Origin: Biscogniauxia marginata
Lineage: Eukaryota > Ascomycota > Sordariomycetes > Xylariales > Xylariaceae
Length of the DNA stretch: 64,000 bases
Reading direction: 5' to 3'
Assembly (NCBI GenBank): GCA_022695795.1
Contig: MU404075.1
Location: 419,548-483,547, forward strand
Of the stretch, positions 9,806 to 20,990 are shown piece by piece. The first letter of the stretch is position 1. Each line of letters begins with the position of its first letter. Under the pieces are notes generated by a model that was not told the origin of the DNA, did not search any database, and saw only the letters and a program-made list of their open reading frames with translations. The position numbers and the translations under genes are program-made.

Positions 9806-12622
9806 TTATGTGAAATAACTATTCTCCTGCTTATATACGCCCACAATCCCACTCCACATAGCCTCCTTTGTTCGCTTTAGATGGATTCGCGTGGGACTAT
9901 GCTCGCTAGCCTTCCTATCAATCAACTTATCGCTGACGATATACTCTTCTTCTTCTACTGGGCTCTTACTCTGCATCACGACCTCATATTCAGTCCCTCT
10001 TCGTGAATCTAGGCATACCAGGAACTCCCCATGGTAAGGCGCATGCACCTGGACCATAATCAATCCACTTAGAAGCATGGTTCGTATACCCAGTGGCTCG
10101 TCGATGGAGAAGGCGTCGGTCGATTCAGTTCGACGATTGAAGACACAGTTATATGGGCCTCGGGTTTGGAGTTGTGTTTTGGCTTCATCTAGTAGTAGCC
10201 GTGCAATGATCAGCTGGCCGTCGATCCCAGTCACTGACTTGAGCTCAGTCACGCTTCGGCACAATACCTGGCGGCGGAGGAAGTCACGCCACGGCCATTG
10301 AGCAACTCGAATGCTCTTAACAATGACGATGAAAAACGCGGCGAGAACCCAGCAGAATGTCGTGATATTAAAGGGGTCAACACCAAGAAGCCGGTTACTG
10401 ATGGTGAGGCCCGCCGTGATACCCCCAACAACCAACATCGTGGCAATGCCCATGCAGGTACCTACATACCAGCCACATTTTACCCGGACACCACCCTCTT
10501 CGAAAACCCATTCATTCATAATCCTAGTAGCACTTTGGAGGGCCTCAAGGCCTTGTTGCGCCTGATCTATTTTAGTCTTGCCTTCCTTTATTTCCTGGGT
10601 ACCTGTTATAGGTAAAGTGTCCTGCGCATTTGAAGACACCGTCAGAGCTCGCTCAGGGGTTCCTCCTTCACTATGCCACGTCAATAGCGCATCTCGTGCC
10701 AAAAGTGACTTCGACAATGGAGATACAGATTCTAGTTTCTTCCTGGTCCACCCTAAATCGTACTCATCAGTCGAGAGGCAAAAGGACGCCTTGACTTTTG
10801 TCGTTTGATAGAGCAGTATCTTTCCATATGTATCTGTTGCATGAGTACATAATCCGATCATGCCTGTAGTCATGCTCACGACCTTCGGACTAGTCAAGAG
10901 TAAGGGAAGCATGATTGTAACTACTTCACTCATCGACTGAAGAAATCGTCTTTGTGGCTTAATACCCATATCTTTACGCTGATTCGACGATTTGTCGCTG
11001 GTAGGACTGTCGCTAGAGTCGAGCACTTTGTAGTGCCATGTGATAGACGTGTTAATATTCGGCATCGCGGCCCGTGGAGCAACATTCCTCGAGCTATCCT
11101 TAAGTGTAACCTTCGTGCTAGAAGGATCCGTGGTCGATCCAGCAGTAGCTGCCATCTTAACTCCTTCTGCGACCGAAGGTCCGATCTTGGATTGCGAAAG
11201 GCTCGGAAGTGAAGGGGATTCTTTCCTTGTCGCCTCAGTTGATTGGTTACCACCCGTTAGAGCAAAGACCTCTCCCTGTATGGGTGTTCTAATGCTCTCC
11301 ATCGCTATATTTAGAACCTCAAAAGCCGCATGTCCCACGTTAAGGTTTTCTGACTTCCATGTACCGAGACACTCCCCAGTAATGCTTTGGAATACCAATA
11401 ATGGAAGATCATCTAGACCCATATCGGATAGCGTTGCACACATCTCAAAGGACGTGGCAAGCGAGCTGGACAATTTGTTCTGTCCACGCATTGAGGTCAA
11501 TATATGCCGCAGGATAAGTTGGAGCGGAGTCCTAATCTTAGTAGAGTCAATCCAGTAATGTTGCTGTATGATGTAACGCCTCGTGCGAGGACTGGACTCT
11601 ATGTGATCGGTCCGACCAAGTGAATTCATATAATCAACCAACTTATCGAGGGTCCCGTTAGAAGTTTTCGTGCCCTTTCCACCTTCAACGTCAAGGCCAC
11701 CAGTGGCCAAGTTTCGACCTATATCAGCACTTCCCCGCGTGTGAGCACGAGGAACTCCTGAGAGGGGGATCGGCCTTTGCTGGGCTGGTGGATGTGTTCG
11801 CAAAGAAATGGCGGCCGACTCCTTGGGCTTGTGAGATGTGATTTTAAGCTTTGTGGCGAGTATTCCAAGGTAGGCTAATATCTCGTTGTGCCAGTCGCTC
11901 CCGGATGCTGATTTGCAAAGGGGCCTAGCGAGGATGGCAGTGAGGTAGTCAATAAGCCCAAAACAGTCGGGGTAAGCAATTTCCCACTCTGAATTCTCTC
12001 CCTTCTCTACTGAGGCATTACCACCATCTTCATTTTTATCTCCATTTTCGTCTTCATCTTCATCCCCCGTATATTGCATCAAGAGGCTTCGGCTGCTGTT
12101 GTAGAGACTCTCCATCATTAAATCGGGGCAATGTTTCTCAAGGATCGCTTGAGAATCGTGGATGGAGATATTCAAGCAGACAAGAACAATATCAGCAAGG
12201 CGGGCAAGATACTCGAAGCCTTCTTTAGTCGTGTGGTTGACTGAGGCCATCCCTGTGAAGATCAACGGCTTATCTAAGTCCGTGACGGCGTTTGAGAGCC
12301 TCTCAATCTCAGCCTCCCATATTCTCTCTTGGATGGAATCATCTACGTCGTACTCTATAACATTCTCCATGTTGTATATGCCCGTGCTGATGGTAGTTTC
12401 GGGAGTGATGTTAGGGATTGAGTATCCCTTATAGTTTCGGGCTATCATGAGAATGTTCTCCTTGGAAACTGTGATGGGCGAACCGCGTATAGGTGGAGTT
12501 TGATCATCTGATACAGGGGGGCTCATCAGAGTCTCCTTTTCTCGTCGCTTCCCATCTTTAGGCCGACGGGATGTTGACGGTTGTTTGAGACTAGGAGGTC
12601 GACTCATCATAGCTTCGCTCAT
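9806..12622 (-). CDS. Uncharacterised two-TM protein, 938 aa
   Basis: One uninterrupted frame from the ATG at 12622 (MSEAMMSRPPS). The N-terminus (about 1-50) is basic and low complexity. The middle is long and mixed, with acidic D/E/N repeats near residues 180-205. Two hydrophobic segments lie at about 718-739 and 753-772, separated by a short loop, followed by the basic WPWRDFLRRQ. A C-terminal globular-looking region of about 160 residues follows (LIMVQVHAPYHGEFLVCLDS). I recognise this as resembling uncharacterised membrane-anchored proteins of filamentous fungi but cannot name a domain or function. It is flanked by the SDR pseudogene and, divergently, by the AAA ATPase gene. Introns cannot be excluded but are not needed. 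Confidence 0.7.
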   Translation of the reverse strand: MSEAMMSRPPSLKQPSTSRRPKDGKRREKETLMSPPVSDDQTPPIRGSPITVSKENILMIARNYKGYSIPNITPETTISTGIYNMENVIEYDVDDSIQERIWEAEIERLSNAVTDLDKPLIFTGMASVNHTTKEGFEYLARLADIVLVCLNISIHDSQAILEKHCPDLMMESLYNSSRSLLMQYTGDEDEDENGDKNEDGGNASVEKGENSEWEIAYPDCFGLIDYLTAILARPLCKSASGSDWHNEILAYLGILATKLKITSHKPKESAAISLRTHPPAQQRPIPLSGVPRAHTRGSADIGRNLATGGLDVEGGKGTKTSNGTLDKLVDYMNSLGRTDHIESSPRTRRYIIQQHYWIDSTKIRTPLQLILRHILTSMRGQNKLSSSLATSFEMCATLSDMGLDDLPLLVFQSITGECLGTWKSENLNVGHAAFEVLNIAMESIRTPIQGEVFALTGGNQSTEATRKESPSLPSLSQSKIGPSVAEGVKMAATAGSTTDPSSTKVTLKDSSRNVAPRAAMPNINTSITWHYKVLDSSDSPTSDKSSNQRKDMGIKPQRRFLQSMSEVVTIMLPLLLTSPKVVSMTTGMIGLCTHATDTYGKILLYQTTKVKASFCLSTDEYDLGWTRKKLESVSPLSKSLLARDALLTWHSEGGTPERALTVSSNAQDTLPITGTQEIKEGKTKIDQAQQGLEALQSATRIMNEWVFEEGGVRVKCGWYVGTCMGIATMLVVGGITAGLTISNRLLGVDPFNITTFCWVLAAFFIVIVKSIRVAQWPWRDFLRRQVLCRSVTELKSVTGIDGQLIIARLLLDEAKTQLQTRGPYNCVFNRRTESTDAFSIDEPLGIRTMLLSGLIMVQVHAPYHGEFLVCLDSRRGTEYEVVMQSKSPVEEEEYIVSDKLIDRKASEHSPTRIHLKRTKEAMWSGIVGVYKQENSYFT

Positions 12623-13432
12623 TGTAGAAGATACTAGTGTTGCAAAGGTTAGGTGAATGTCGTGTTTGATAATGAGTCATAACAAATTCGTGCGAGATAC
12701 AGATAGTATATGCTAATGGTGATCATACTTCTTGCAATGATAAGCTACTGTTTTTTGAGGGGGGTTATGCGGAAAATAATACCTAACGACTATCACGCCG
12801 TCCGAGATTAAAAACATCGACTAGTCTCGCCAATCGATTTAATCCACGTAATACCTCTAACTTGACCCGAGAGGTAGCCTTCTGCCGATATAGGAGTCAG
12901 AGGGCATATTAATTGCAGGCGCCATATGCAACGTGGGAGCATTAAAGGCTTTCAGCTGGCCACAGGAGCTGCGCATGCCCAATCAACGCATCTTGTCATA
13001 CAGAATAACCCACTTACATGTCACCCATAAAATACACTTGGCGCGGATGTCGTTGATATTTTCCCGGTTGCTGATAATAATTATTGACGAGTGGCTCGCC
13101 ACCTAAGTCAGCTCGGAGTGATTACTTCTTAGATTTCCGGAAACAGAAACCAATAAAAAAAATGGAGTCTTATAAATTCGATGCAGCTAGGAAACCAGTT
13201 CCATTATCGCACTATTGTGAAACCCGATGCTTCCTCAGATTTTGATTCCTGTCACGGAGTCTTTTTATATATACGGCCTGAAACAACCACAAAGCCCGAT
13301 TGAATTGGTACATTTAGCTACCTAGTTCCGAAATGTGAGCTCGACCCCCAAAATTGATATATCTCTTACACTTTGTCTTATGATCTTGTAGTGCCTACAG
13401 CAAGCAGTCTTAACCACAGTCCATTGGTTCTG
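12623..13432. other. Divergent promoter region
   Basis: About 0.8 kb between the 938-aa membrane protein (minus) and the AAA ATPase (plus). No conserved element is clear. The frame of the ATPase stays open upstream of its first ATG to 13373, but only with non-ATG codons. Confidence 0.4.
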
Positions 13433-15962
13433 ATGTCTATCGAATTCTATCAAAGCCATGGCCTCCTTACCGAGGCCAAACCCCCAAGTCCTTCAGCGCC
13501 AGGTACTTCCATTCAGATGCTATCAAAAATTCGGGACGTCACAGTCATCAAGTCGGCCCATCCATATGGCACAGAGGAAGAGACTGTCTTGTCTGTTGAT
13601 TATTTGGGTCCACCGAAAAAGAAAGATGAGACTGTACAGCACAAGCATTCTAAATTTGCTGTGCTAATTCGCAGGATCATCCAGAGGGAGGCTAATAGGG
13701 ACATTTTCATTCGAACAGAGCTATGCATACAATCCTTGGAGTTATGCAAGGAGCTAAGGAATATCGTCGGTGATACGTACGACAGTTCCGATATCAAAGC
13801 GACACCTATTACGATACCAGCACCATACTACGAACTATTCTTCAACCGATATAGAATCGCGGAGTCCATAAATAACCATCAGGATTCGACACGCAAAGCT
13901 GAAATAAAGTTGTTGCACGACTTCATCGAAAGAGACAAGCTAACTATCCCTAACATGACCGAATATGAAACCATGATTGGGCAAGGTAAAGTCAGCTACG
14001 ATACTTTGTGGACACTATACCCTCCTAATGTGCGCATGTACCGGAATGACGGGGCTGCCTTAGAATGCTGGCTTTGCCGGGATATCCAAACAAACCCAAA
14101 GAAACCGTTTATGTGGTTTATCAGCGGGATACGCCTCGATTACGATGGCCGTGACATCGGCCTAACAAAGCAGGTGTTCCCAATCTCTTTCGTTGGCAGG
14201 GTAGACAAGACTATGGATATTTCTGACCTCCCTTGGATACCGGAAAACCACATGGATAAGACACGACTCCCACAGATAAAGGCTTCACTTATTAATCGGG
14301 GCAAGAGGTTCCGGGAGATGGTCGGCCAGGATCTTGATGGACATGCCTACTGCTCTTATAAAGGTCCATTTTGGAAGAAATGCGATCTGTTTAAACCACC
14401 AAAAGCGGATGTAAGTTTTTTATATTTTGTATTTGAAAAGGCACTTTTCCGCAGTCTTATATATATTTAACCTGACTCCATGATATAAAGTTGAAAGAGC
14501 GTGTTGTAGTGGACTACAGCTCGTTTCTCAAGCGAAACCCTAACCAAGCATTCATGCTTGAACCTCGGGACAAGAAACTACGTGACAATGTCGACTCGGA
14601 GAATGATGATGACCAAAGTTACAACGACGGCGAGCAGGATTCTGATGATCCTGACGCCAAGGCACGATCCAACCGCTTCGAACAATTTTATCAAGCAATT
14701 TATGAGACATATAGAATGGAGGGCATCGACGATATGCTCCTTCTATCTCCAGCTCGCATCCCTGCTTATGGGCTGAGAACCAAAAATTGGGGGTGGGTGC
14801 TACTAGATGAATTAAGTCCGGTGAAACCTAACAAGGCAGCATTCGAGTCGTTACAGGTGGATAAAAGCATAAAGGATCTCGTTGAGTCTTTAGTTAAAGG
14901 CCATCGCAGCCGGAAAAAGGACAGCTTCGATGACTTCACCGCCAGTAAGGGCAAGGGACTCGTAATGCTTCTACATGGGTAAGGCTGGCTACAGGTCGGA
15001 AGAAATGTTTCATACTTCTAACGCATGCCAATATATAGGGAACCTGGAACCGGTAAAACGTTGACAGCAGGTAGGCCTACCCCCGGCATATATATCTACT
15101 AGATGGGGCATAGACATCTTGCTGACTAAACGTGAATCAGAGAGCATTGCCGGACTTCACGGCTCACCCTTATATAGCATATCTGGAGGGGAGCTCAGTA
15201 TTGATGCTAGCAAAGTCGAGTCGAAATTACTAGACGTATTCGAGCTTTGCAAAAGATGGAGAGCCATCCTACTTGTGGATGAAGCAGATGTAGTCATGTC
15301 GAAGAGAGAGTCTACGGATCTTCACAGAAGCGCAATTGTTGCTGGTAAGCATTTTCCCGATGGCTAGAGGATATGCCTTCGAGGCTGACATTTCTGACTC
15401 CAATAAGTGTGGCTTAGAACTATAGAGTACTTCGAAGGTATCATATTCCTCACTACGAACTTAGTCAAGAACATAGACAGTGCATTCCAAAGCCGCATTC
15501 ATCTCACCATCGAGCTACCCCAATTAGACTCAGGCAAACGGGCTCTGATCTGGAAGGAAATCATCCAACTCAACAATCAAGTGATGGATAAGAACACTTG
15601 GAACCAGGCGGTATTCGATACTCTAGGAGAGCTGGAGATCAATGTTAGTACTGATATAGCTATTCACTCCAAAATATGGCCATATTTTGAAGAGGCCAAC
15701 TGACATATTCTTTGAAAAATAGGGAAGAGTGGTCAAAAATTTGCTTAGGACTGCCATGTACTACGCTCGCTCAAGGGGTGAATACACTACATTGTCCCCC
15801 ATCCATCTCGCCACTGTCCTCAGGGTACAGTTATCAGGCCTCAAAGGCATTGATGACATTTCGACGAGGGTACAAGGGATTGCAGAAAAGCTCCTTGAAC
15901 ATACAACGGAGCCGAGGAAAAGGGAGAGGAGGAACCCACTTCTACGGCAGACGACATTCTGA
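13433..15962 (+). CDS. DUF7025/AAA+ family ATPase, six exons
   Basis: Proposed exons 13433-14410, 14491-14978, 15039-15070, 15141-15344, 15408-15643 and 15723-15962 give 725 aa with every junction GT-AG and in phase. The N-terminal half carries the DUF7025-type region found in a large fungal AAA family (YRIAESINNHQDS, LYPPNVRMYRND ... CSYKGPFWKKCD). The ATPase domain shows Walker A GEPGTGKT at about 489-496, split between exons 2 and 3, and Walker B LLVDEAD with DEAD at 546-549. Sensor-1 region is FLTTNLVKNIDSAFQSRIH and a helical lid follows (GRVVKNLLRTAMYYARSRG). The basic tail ends at RQTTF. The residue after TTN is Leu where many relatives have Arg. The ATG at 13433 is the first in frame. 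Function is unknown; members are soluble or membrane-associated remodelling ATPases by inference only. Confidence 0.85.
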
Positions 15963-17683
15963 GAGGATAGAAATTTCAAATAACAATGGAATAAACTTAG
16001 TGATTGAAGATGTTGTCCAATGTCCAAAGTAAATATGCATAGCGATCCGCTAGAAACCTTAGTCTTACTATTATCATAAGCAGAGAGTCAAATACTTAAC
16101 ACCGATATAGAAGCATTCCAATAAAGCATTATAATCTATAAGATATAAGGGACTGTGGGGAAGTTGCGTTGCTTTAGCAAATTTTACCTTAGCTTAGACT
16201 TTGAGCCACACCGTAGATTAGAAAAACAACAGCAACTATAACACAAAATCTTCTAGTTGTTCACTTCAGAATCTGCAGGACCACGTAATTGTTGTTGTTA
16301 TTGTTATATTTATCTAGGTTTTCGCTATTCAGTTGATCGTGCAGTCAGATTATCCACTTAGGAAGCTTAGTAATTATCCCCTATGTAGATCCCTTTTATT
16401 AGATATAAGTAAGATGCTGGTAACATAAACCACGCCATTTTTATCTTCAGCATACCTAGGTATTCTGAAACCAACTATAAACGTATCTGTCATATGTGCC
16501 TTCTACTTACCCAGGTATAGATAACTTATTAATCGACAGCTTTTTCTTTATACAAGTGACTGTTACGGCGTGATCTAGCCAACCCCCACTACGCCACCCG
16601 CTCCCAAAAGGGTAACAGGATATAGGTAAGTCCAGCGACTTAATATCTCAGGTTGAATTATACGCCATCTGCGACGAAATGTCCTCTTATTCAGGGGTAA
16701 TGACGAGGGTAATGACATATACCACAAACCTTTCTGGAGAAAATTGACCGTGCAGGAGACAACTATCCGGGTCCAGGAGATGAGTTATTCAATAAATTAT
16801 CGTGAGGCCAGATTTTTTTCGTAACTGGCGAAGCCGAGTCTCTCAATCGCTAATTTAACGAGCAGAAATTTGATATAGTCGGGTCGGGCAAAAGTCCTAA
16901 AGACTGCCATACGGGCTGTCTCTGGGGCTTGCTGCCCCCATGGGCAGCGAGGAGAGGTGCTACTAATTGCTAAGGATTTAGCAAACTTTCTTGAGGATAG
17001 TGTCGTAGTTGTGAATTGATTGAAGAGAGTCTTTAAAAGTGTCACAGGGGCACTAGAGGCAAGGTTTCATACAAGGGCCTTCGCCCCTACATCAGGCCTG
17101 CTATAACCTATTCAAGGGCTCTTCCCCCCCACCCCCAGTTTAGTGTTAAGAAAACTAAGCGTTTGCCTTGTTTTGTACCCTACTTATAGGAATATACTAG
17201 TTGTACCTAGCTTGCCGACCCTACGTGACATTTATCTAGACATTTAAACTATGTTCGACATTCACTAGTACTGGTGGGTCGTATATGTGTTCTTAGCTTC
17301 CCTAGGTTGGTCGAAGACGCTTCACATTATTATTACTACGCTATTCCAGGTACATAATAATAAGTAGGTAGTTTACATATGATACGTATTTCTTTTCACG
17401 ATGTGTTCTCCTTGTCGTCATCGCTGCACGTGACTGACTGACGTAGTAGACAGGTAAATATACTCATCGTGACATCATGACTATGGCACACGACATAGAC
17501 TAATACAATAGGGCCGTGGATTTGTTCCTTTCCCTTGATCAAACCTTCATGGTATAGATACAAATAAAATAATACGGAAGGTAGTCTGATTGCCAGAGAT
17601 ACCTTTTAAATCTCACAACCTACACTGATACCGCTGTCACGATAAGAACAACTTCACTTACAACTCTTCCACCGAAGCACACC
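15963..17683. other. Intergenic, no supported gene
   Basis: A minus-strand frame at 16797-17045 (82 aa) is the only notable open stretch. It has no recognisable motif and is not called. The right end is the likely promoter of the small gene at 17684. Confidence 0.4.
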
Positions 17684-18049
17684 ATGTCCAAACAAGGCGG
17701 AGACCTCAACGAGATGGCCAAGGATGGAACCTCAGGTAATCTTCCAACCCATATCTTTTTCTTTTCTCCACCCAACCAATCCCAACACCACAAACCCTGG
17801 CATATTAAATTCTTTCGCCTCGCAGTCCCCGGCGACGCGGGAAAGCAGAATGTGGTCCCTTCCGTGCCGGACCCGCAGCAGAAGCGGGACCCTAGTCCGG
17901 GCGCGACCGCGCTGCACTCGGCGGCCGACAACCCGGTGGGTGTGGGTCCGGCAGACGACGAGGCCGTGACCGCGTCGGGCCACGAGGTGCCGGCGGCGGC
18001 GGCGGCGGAGAAGTACAGCAGGAGTGGCGGTAAGGAGAGGAACCACTAA
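17684..18049 (+). CDS. Small disordered protein, 91 aa (121 aa if intron kept)
   Basis: The ATG at 17684 has a good context (caccATGTCC). Exon 1 is 17684-17735 and exon 2 17826-18049. The intron 17736-17825 has donor GTAATC after TCAG, a pyrimidine-rich end and acceptor CGCAG. The spliced product opens MSKQGGDLNEMAKDGTSVPG and is rich in Ala, Pro, Asp and Gly, with a run AAAAA near the end. No signal peptide, membrane segment or known domain is visible. Its composition suggests an intrinsically disordered, hydrophilic protein of the stress-responsive kind, but that is only inference. The intron is 90 nt and has no stop in frame, so an unspliced transcript would also be translated as a 121-residue form. 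Exon 2 is distinctly GC-rich. Confidence 0.65.
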   Translation: MSKQGGDLNEMAKDGTSGNLPTHIFFFSPPNQSQHHKPWHIKFFRLAVPGDAGKQNVVPSVPDPQQKRDPSPGATALHSAADNPVGVGPADDEAVTASGHEVPAAAAAEKYSRSGGKERNH

Positions 18050-18389
18050 GACTTAGAGTGAGGTGCCTCCCTCGTTTTTCTACTTTTTGCTTGTGGAAGG
18101 TGATGCCTAATATCCGAAAAGTAGGATCGAAGATGGGATCTCATAGTTGATTACTGTATTCATCTGGCCCTAAGGTTCATGGATCTCTGAAAACGATATG
18201 GAAAATATGGATACAGGTAAAGGCAACATAATGAAACTAATTTAAACGTTATGTTTAGAAGACACTGCACTCTAGTGGACCTTGATTAGTGAAAACACGA
18301 CACTATTATTCATCTTAAATCACGACCTAGATCCAATTTGTACTACTTAACCAAGACATTAACCCTCCTACGAATAATAACTTTAGCTT
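18050..18389. other. Spacer between convergent genes
   Basis: About 340 nt holding the 3' ends of the small-protein gene (plus) and the NmrA-like gene (minus). No further gene or repeat is seen. Confidence 0.4.
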
Positions 18390-19490
18390 TCAAGCCCAAG
18401 TTGCCTTATTAGCCTCGACGAACTCCCTAAAGCTCCGCGGACGCTTCCCCGTGATTTCCAGGACGACGTTGTTCATCTGATCCTCGCCGCCATTCTTGAT
18501 CTCCGTGTCGAAGGAGGCTAGCACATGCGCATAATCCGCCGGCAGACCGGCCTTCACATAAAACTGCGCCAACTCCGCTTCGCTGATCTCCTCGTACTGG
18601 ATCTTACGGCCTAGGACCAAAGTGAAGATTTCCGCAAGCTTGTGGCAATGGTGTACAACAGATGTTAGTTTCCCGGTAGTAACCTCATGTAAGGGTATGC
18701 ATAGGTGTTGGGCTCGGAAGCGAGTGGGATGACCGATAAGGATTGTTGGATGGTTATGCATACCTCAGTGTAAGTTAGCAGCTCCGGGCCGAGAATAACA
18801 AAATCTCTGTTTGGTGGCTTAGGTGACGTGAGCGCGAAGAATCCCACATTTGCGATATCCTGAGTGGAGACCCAGGGGACCTTTCCCTGCCCGGTGGCTG
18901 ATGTGATCTTGTTCTGCTCCTTTATGAGCTTGACGACGGGATCCGTGTAGTAGAAATTCTCTGAATGTCCAACCTCGGTCAATCCACAGACATCCTTCAT
19001 GTAAACATCAAGGAAGACGCCCGAGAACACAAGCATCATTCTACTTACCCTGGAACCAAGTCGGCCTCAGCACAGCCCAGGCGATCTTTCCCTCGTCGCC
19101 TAGATTCTTCAAAACCCGGTGGATCTCGCCCATGGCCAACCCGTTCTCGTCGATCGCGCTGGCGCTGAGCAGCACGAAGCGCGATACACCCTTCTCGCGG
19201 GCGAGGTCCACAAATTCCGATGCAATCGCACCCGGGTTATTCGCCCTTGGAAACACGATAAAGACCGACTCGACGGGTTTGACAGTGTTCGAAAGGGCAG
19301 GACCCCACGTAGACTTGTCTGTCCAGTCGAACTTGACGCCGGTGAAGCCCTCTGGGGCCTTGCCGGACCGGGAGCCGATGATTGCTGGGATACCCGCCGA
19401 CTGCAGCAGTGGGGCAATGAGGCTCGCGACTTTTCCGGTCCCGCCGGTGAGCAGGACGGCTCCCGTTTGAGACGAAGGTGTGGATGACAT
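18390..19490 (-). CDS. NmrA-like NAD(P)-binding reductase, 295 aa
   Basis: Proposed exons (minus) 19490-19049, 18960-18764 and 18638-18390, all GT-AG and in phase. The N-terminus carries the dinucleotide-binding motif AVLLTGGTGKVA (GGTGK at 16-20). The pattern SRFVLLSASAI and VLRPTWFQENFYYTD follows, as in NmrA-like/festuclavine-dehydrogenase-type proteins. The middle has WVSTQDIANVGFFAL and the end RPRSFREFVEANKATW. The motif ENF is created by the exon 1-2 junction, which supports the splice site. Such proteins are cytosolic NAD(P)-dependent reductases or redox sensors. Substrate cannot be told, and no ergot-pathway neighbours are present, so a secondary-metabolite role should not be assumed. 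Confidence 0.85.
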
Positions 19491-20990
19491 GTTTGAGGAC
19501 TATAAGTATAATTTAGTTGCACAGCAGCAGTTTTATTCAACAATCACTACGTAATCTCGACTTCTTTATCCTTCATTTTCAGAAAGATACTTGAAGGTAG
19601 ATGAGTCCTATTATATAGTCAACTACTAGGTAGTTAAGCTGACAAGAAACCAGTCCCAAGAAAGACTAGCAACCATCATTTGAAATCAGAAAGCTGAATT
19701 TTTAATCACCGGACAGAGAGTTGCACCGAATTATAGCGCTTCTGGGATACTTCGGTATGGTATCATCGGACGACGTAAGACGTTTAAGATCGGACCTATC
19801 GAGTTGCTTCCGCTAATGCCAGACTGCGGCGCGGCGTTCGTGTCATCTGTCAATCTTCACACAGCTAGTAGTTTCGTTTTCCTAGGAGGAGGTTCTGGTG
19901 TGATGATTCTCAAAACTCGTTAGATGACTAGTTGTCAACCGATCGTAGAATCAGCATCGTAAACCGGCCTCTTTTACTGCCATGGGCTCAATCTATAAAA
20001 CAGGATTGCAACCTATTATTTCTCCTAATCCACCGATTCCATCTTAACCAGCACATATATAGTGCGTAAGAACATTAATTACGTTCTGGCTGTTTCATAC
20101 GACACCTAGCGTCCCTTTTATTTAAGGCAAATATCCATGATACCGTTACACAGTTGGTAAGTCATATTCAATGCAAAGGGGTGGTAGTTTGTATCGTAGC
20201 TAACATCACCTCTGTTGACTTTATACATCGATACCAAGTCGGCGGAGGGCCTGGTAAATGAGGTCTACGCGCCTAATATAGTAATATACCACATGTCTAC
20301 ACATTTACTTTCGGTGGAAACGTAAGCCTCCTATGAGGTACACAATGGGAGTTACCTAATTGTGGAGATGAGTTATAGTCAATATGCAATTAGCCAATCA
20401 TGTCTCAAGGCCGGGGGCATCTTCTTTCACGCTATATACCTAGGTACATAAATAACTAGCGCCGGATTAGTCATCAGCACGACCCACTGAATTTTAGGAG
20501 TTACCTAAGGTAGCAAGCTTTAGTGATCTACAGCGACGACGTAATGTTAATAGCTTCCTTTTCATCTTTCCCAAACACACTAAACTTTGACCACCGCCCG
20601 CGATAACGAATTGTCTCTGCGTTACCCCTAGCCTACTCATGTAACTATTGGTGGCATACTTATCGGCCCCGTTGGTTTCTAAACCCGATCGCGATTCTAT
20701 CGTACCCAAAGTATTCAACGTCTTCTACGAGCTTCAGCCCAACATCTGTTCCAGTACATAGTAGCCGCGACGCGAAGCAAATCTAACGACCAATCCTTTG
20801 AATCGAACCAAATCAATACCGGCCGAGAAAATAGGAAGACTGCTGATAGTAGAAACGTCAGATTGGGGCTGTTGCTTGAGGGACTGGGGGAGTTGGATTG
20901 GAGAGTGAAGTGTCGGGTTACGTTGCCTGTGACCATTGTAGAGACGTATATTTATCTCAGCTCACCTCCGAATCTCAACCTGATTTCGAC
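19491..20990. other. Divergent promoter region, no gene seen
   Basis: About 1.5 kb between the NmrA-like gene (minus) and the DUF155 gene (plus). Short frames on both strands near 20494-20936 have no recognisable content and overlap the probable 5' leader of the DUF155 gene. Confidence 0.4.

Noticed and set aside
13373..13432. Upstream extension of the AAA ATPase frame
   Set aside because: The frame opens with TTG, not ATG. The first in-frame ATG is at 13433 and nothing conserved lies before it.
16797..17045. Minus-strand 82-codon frame
   Set aside because: No domain or conserved pattern, and no splice partners nearby.
18390..19490. Membership of an ergot-alkaloid cluster for the NmrA-like gene
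   Set aside because: Similarity to festuclavine-dehydrogenase-type proteins is family-level only. No prenyltransferase, P450 or other cluster gene is present.
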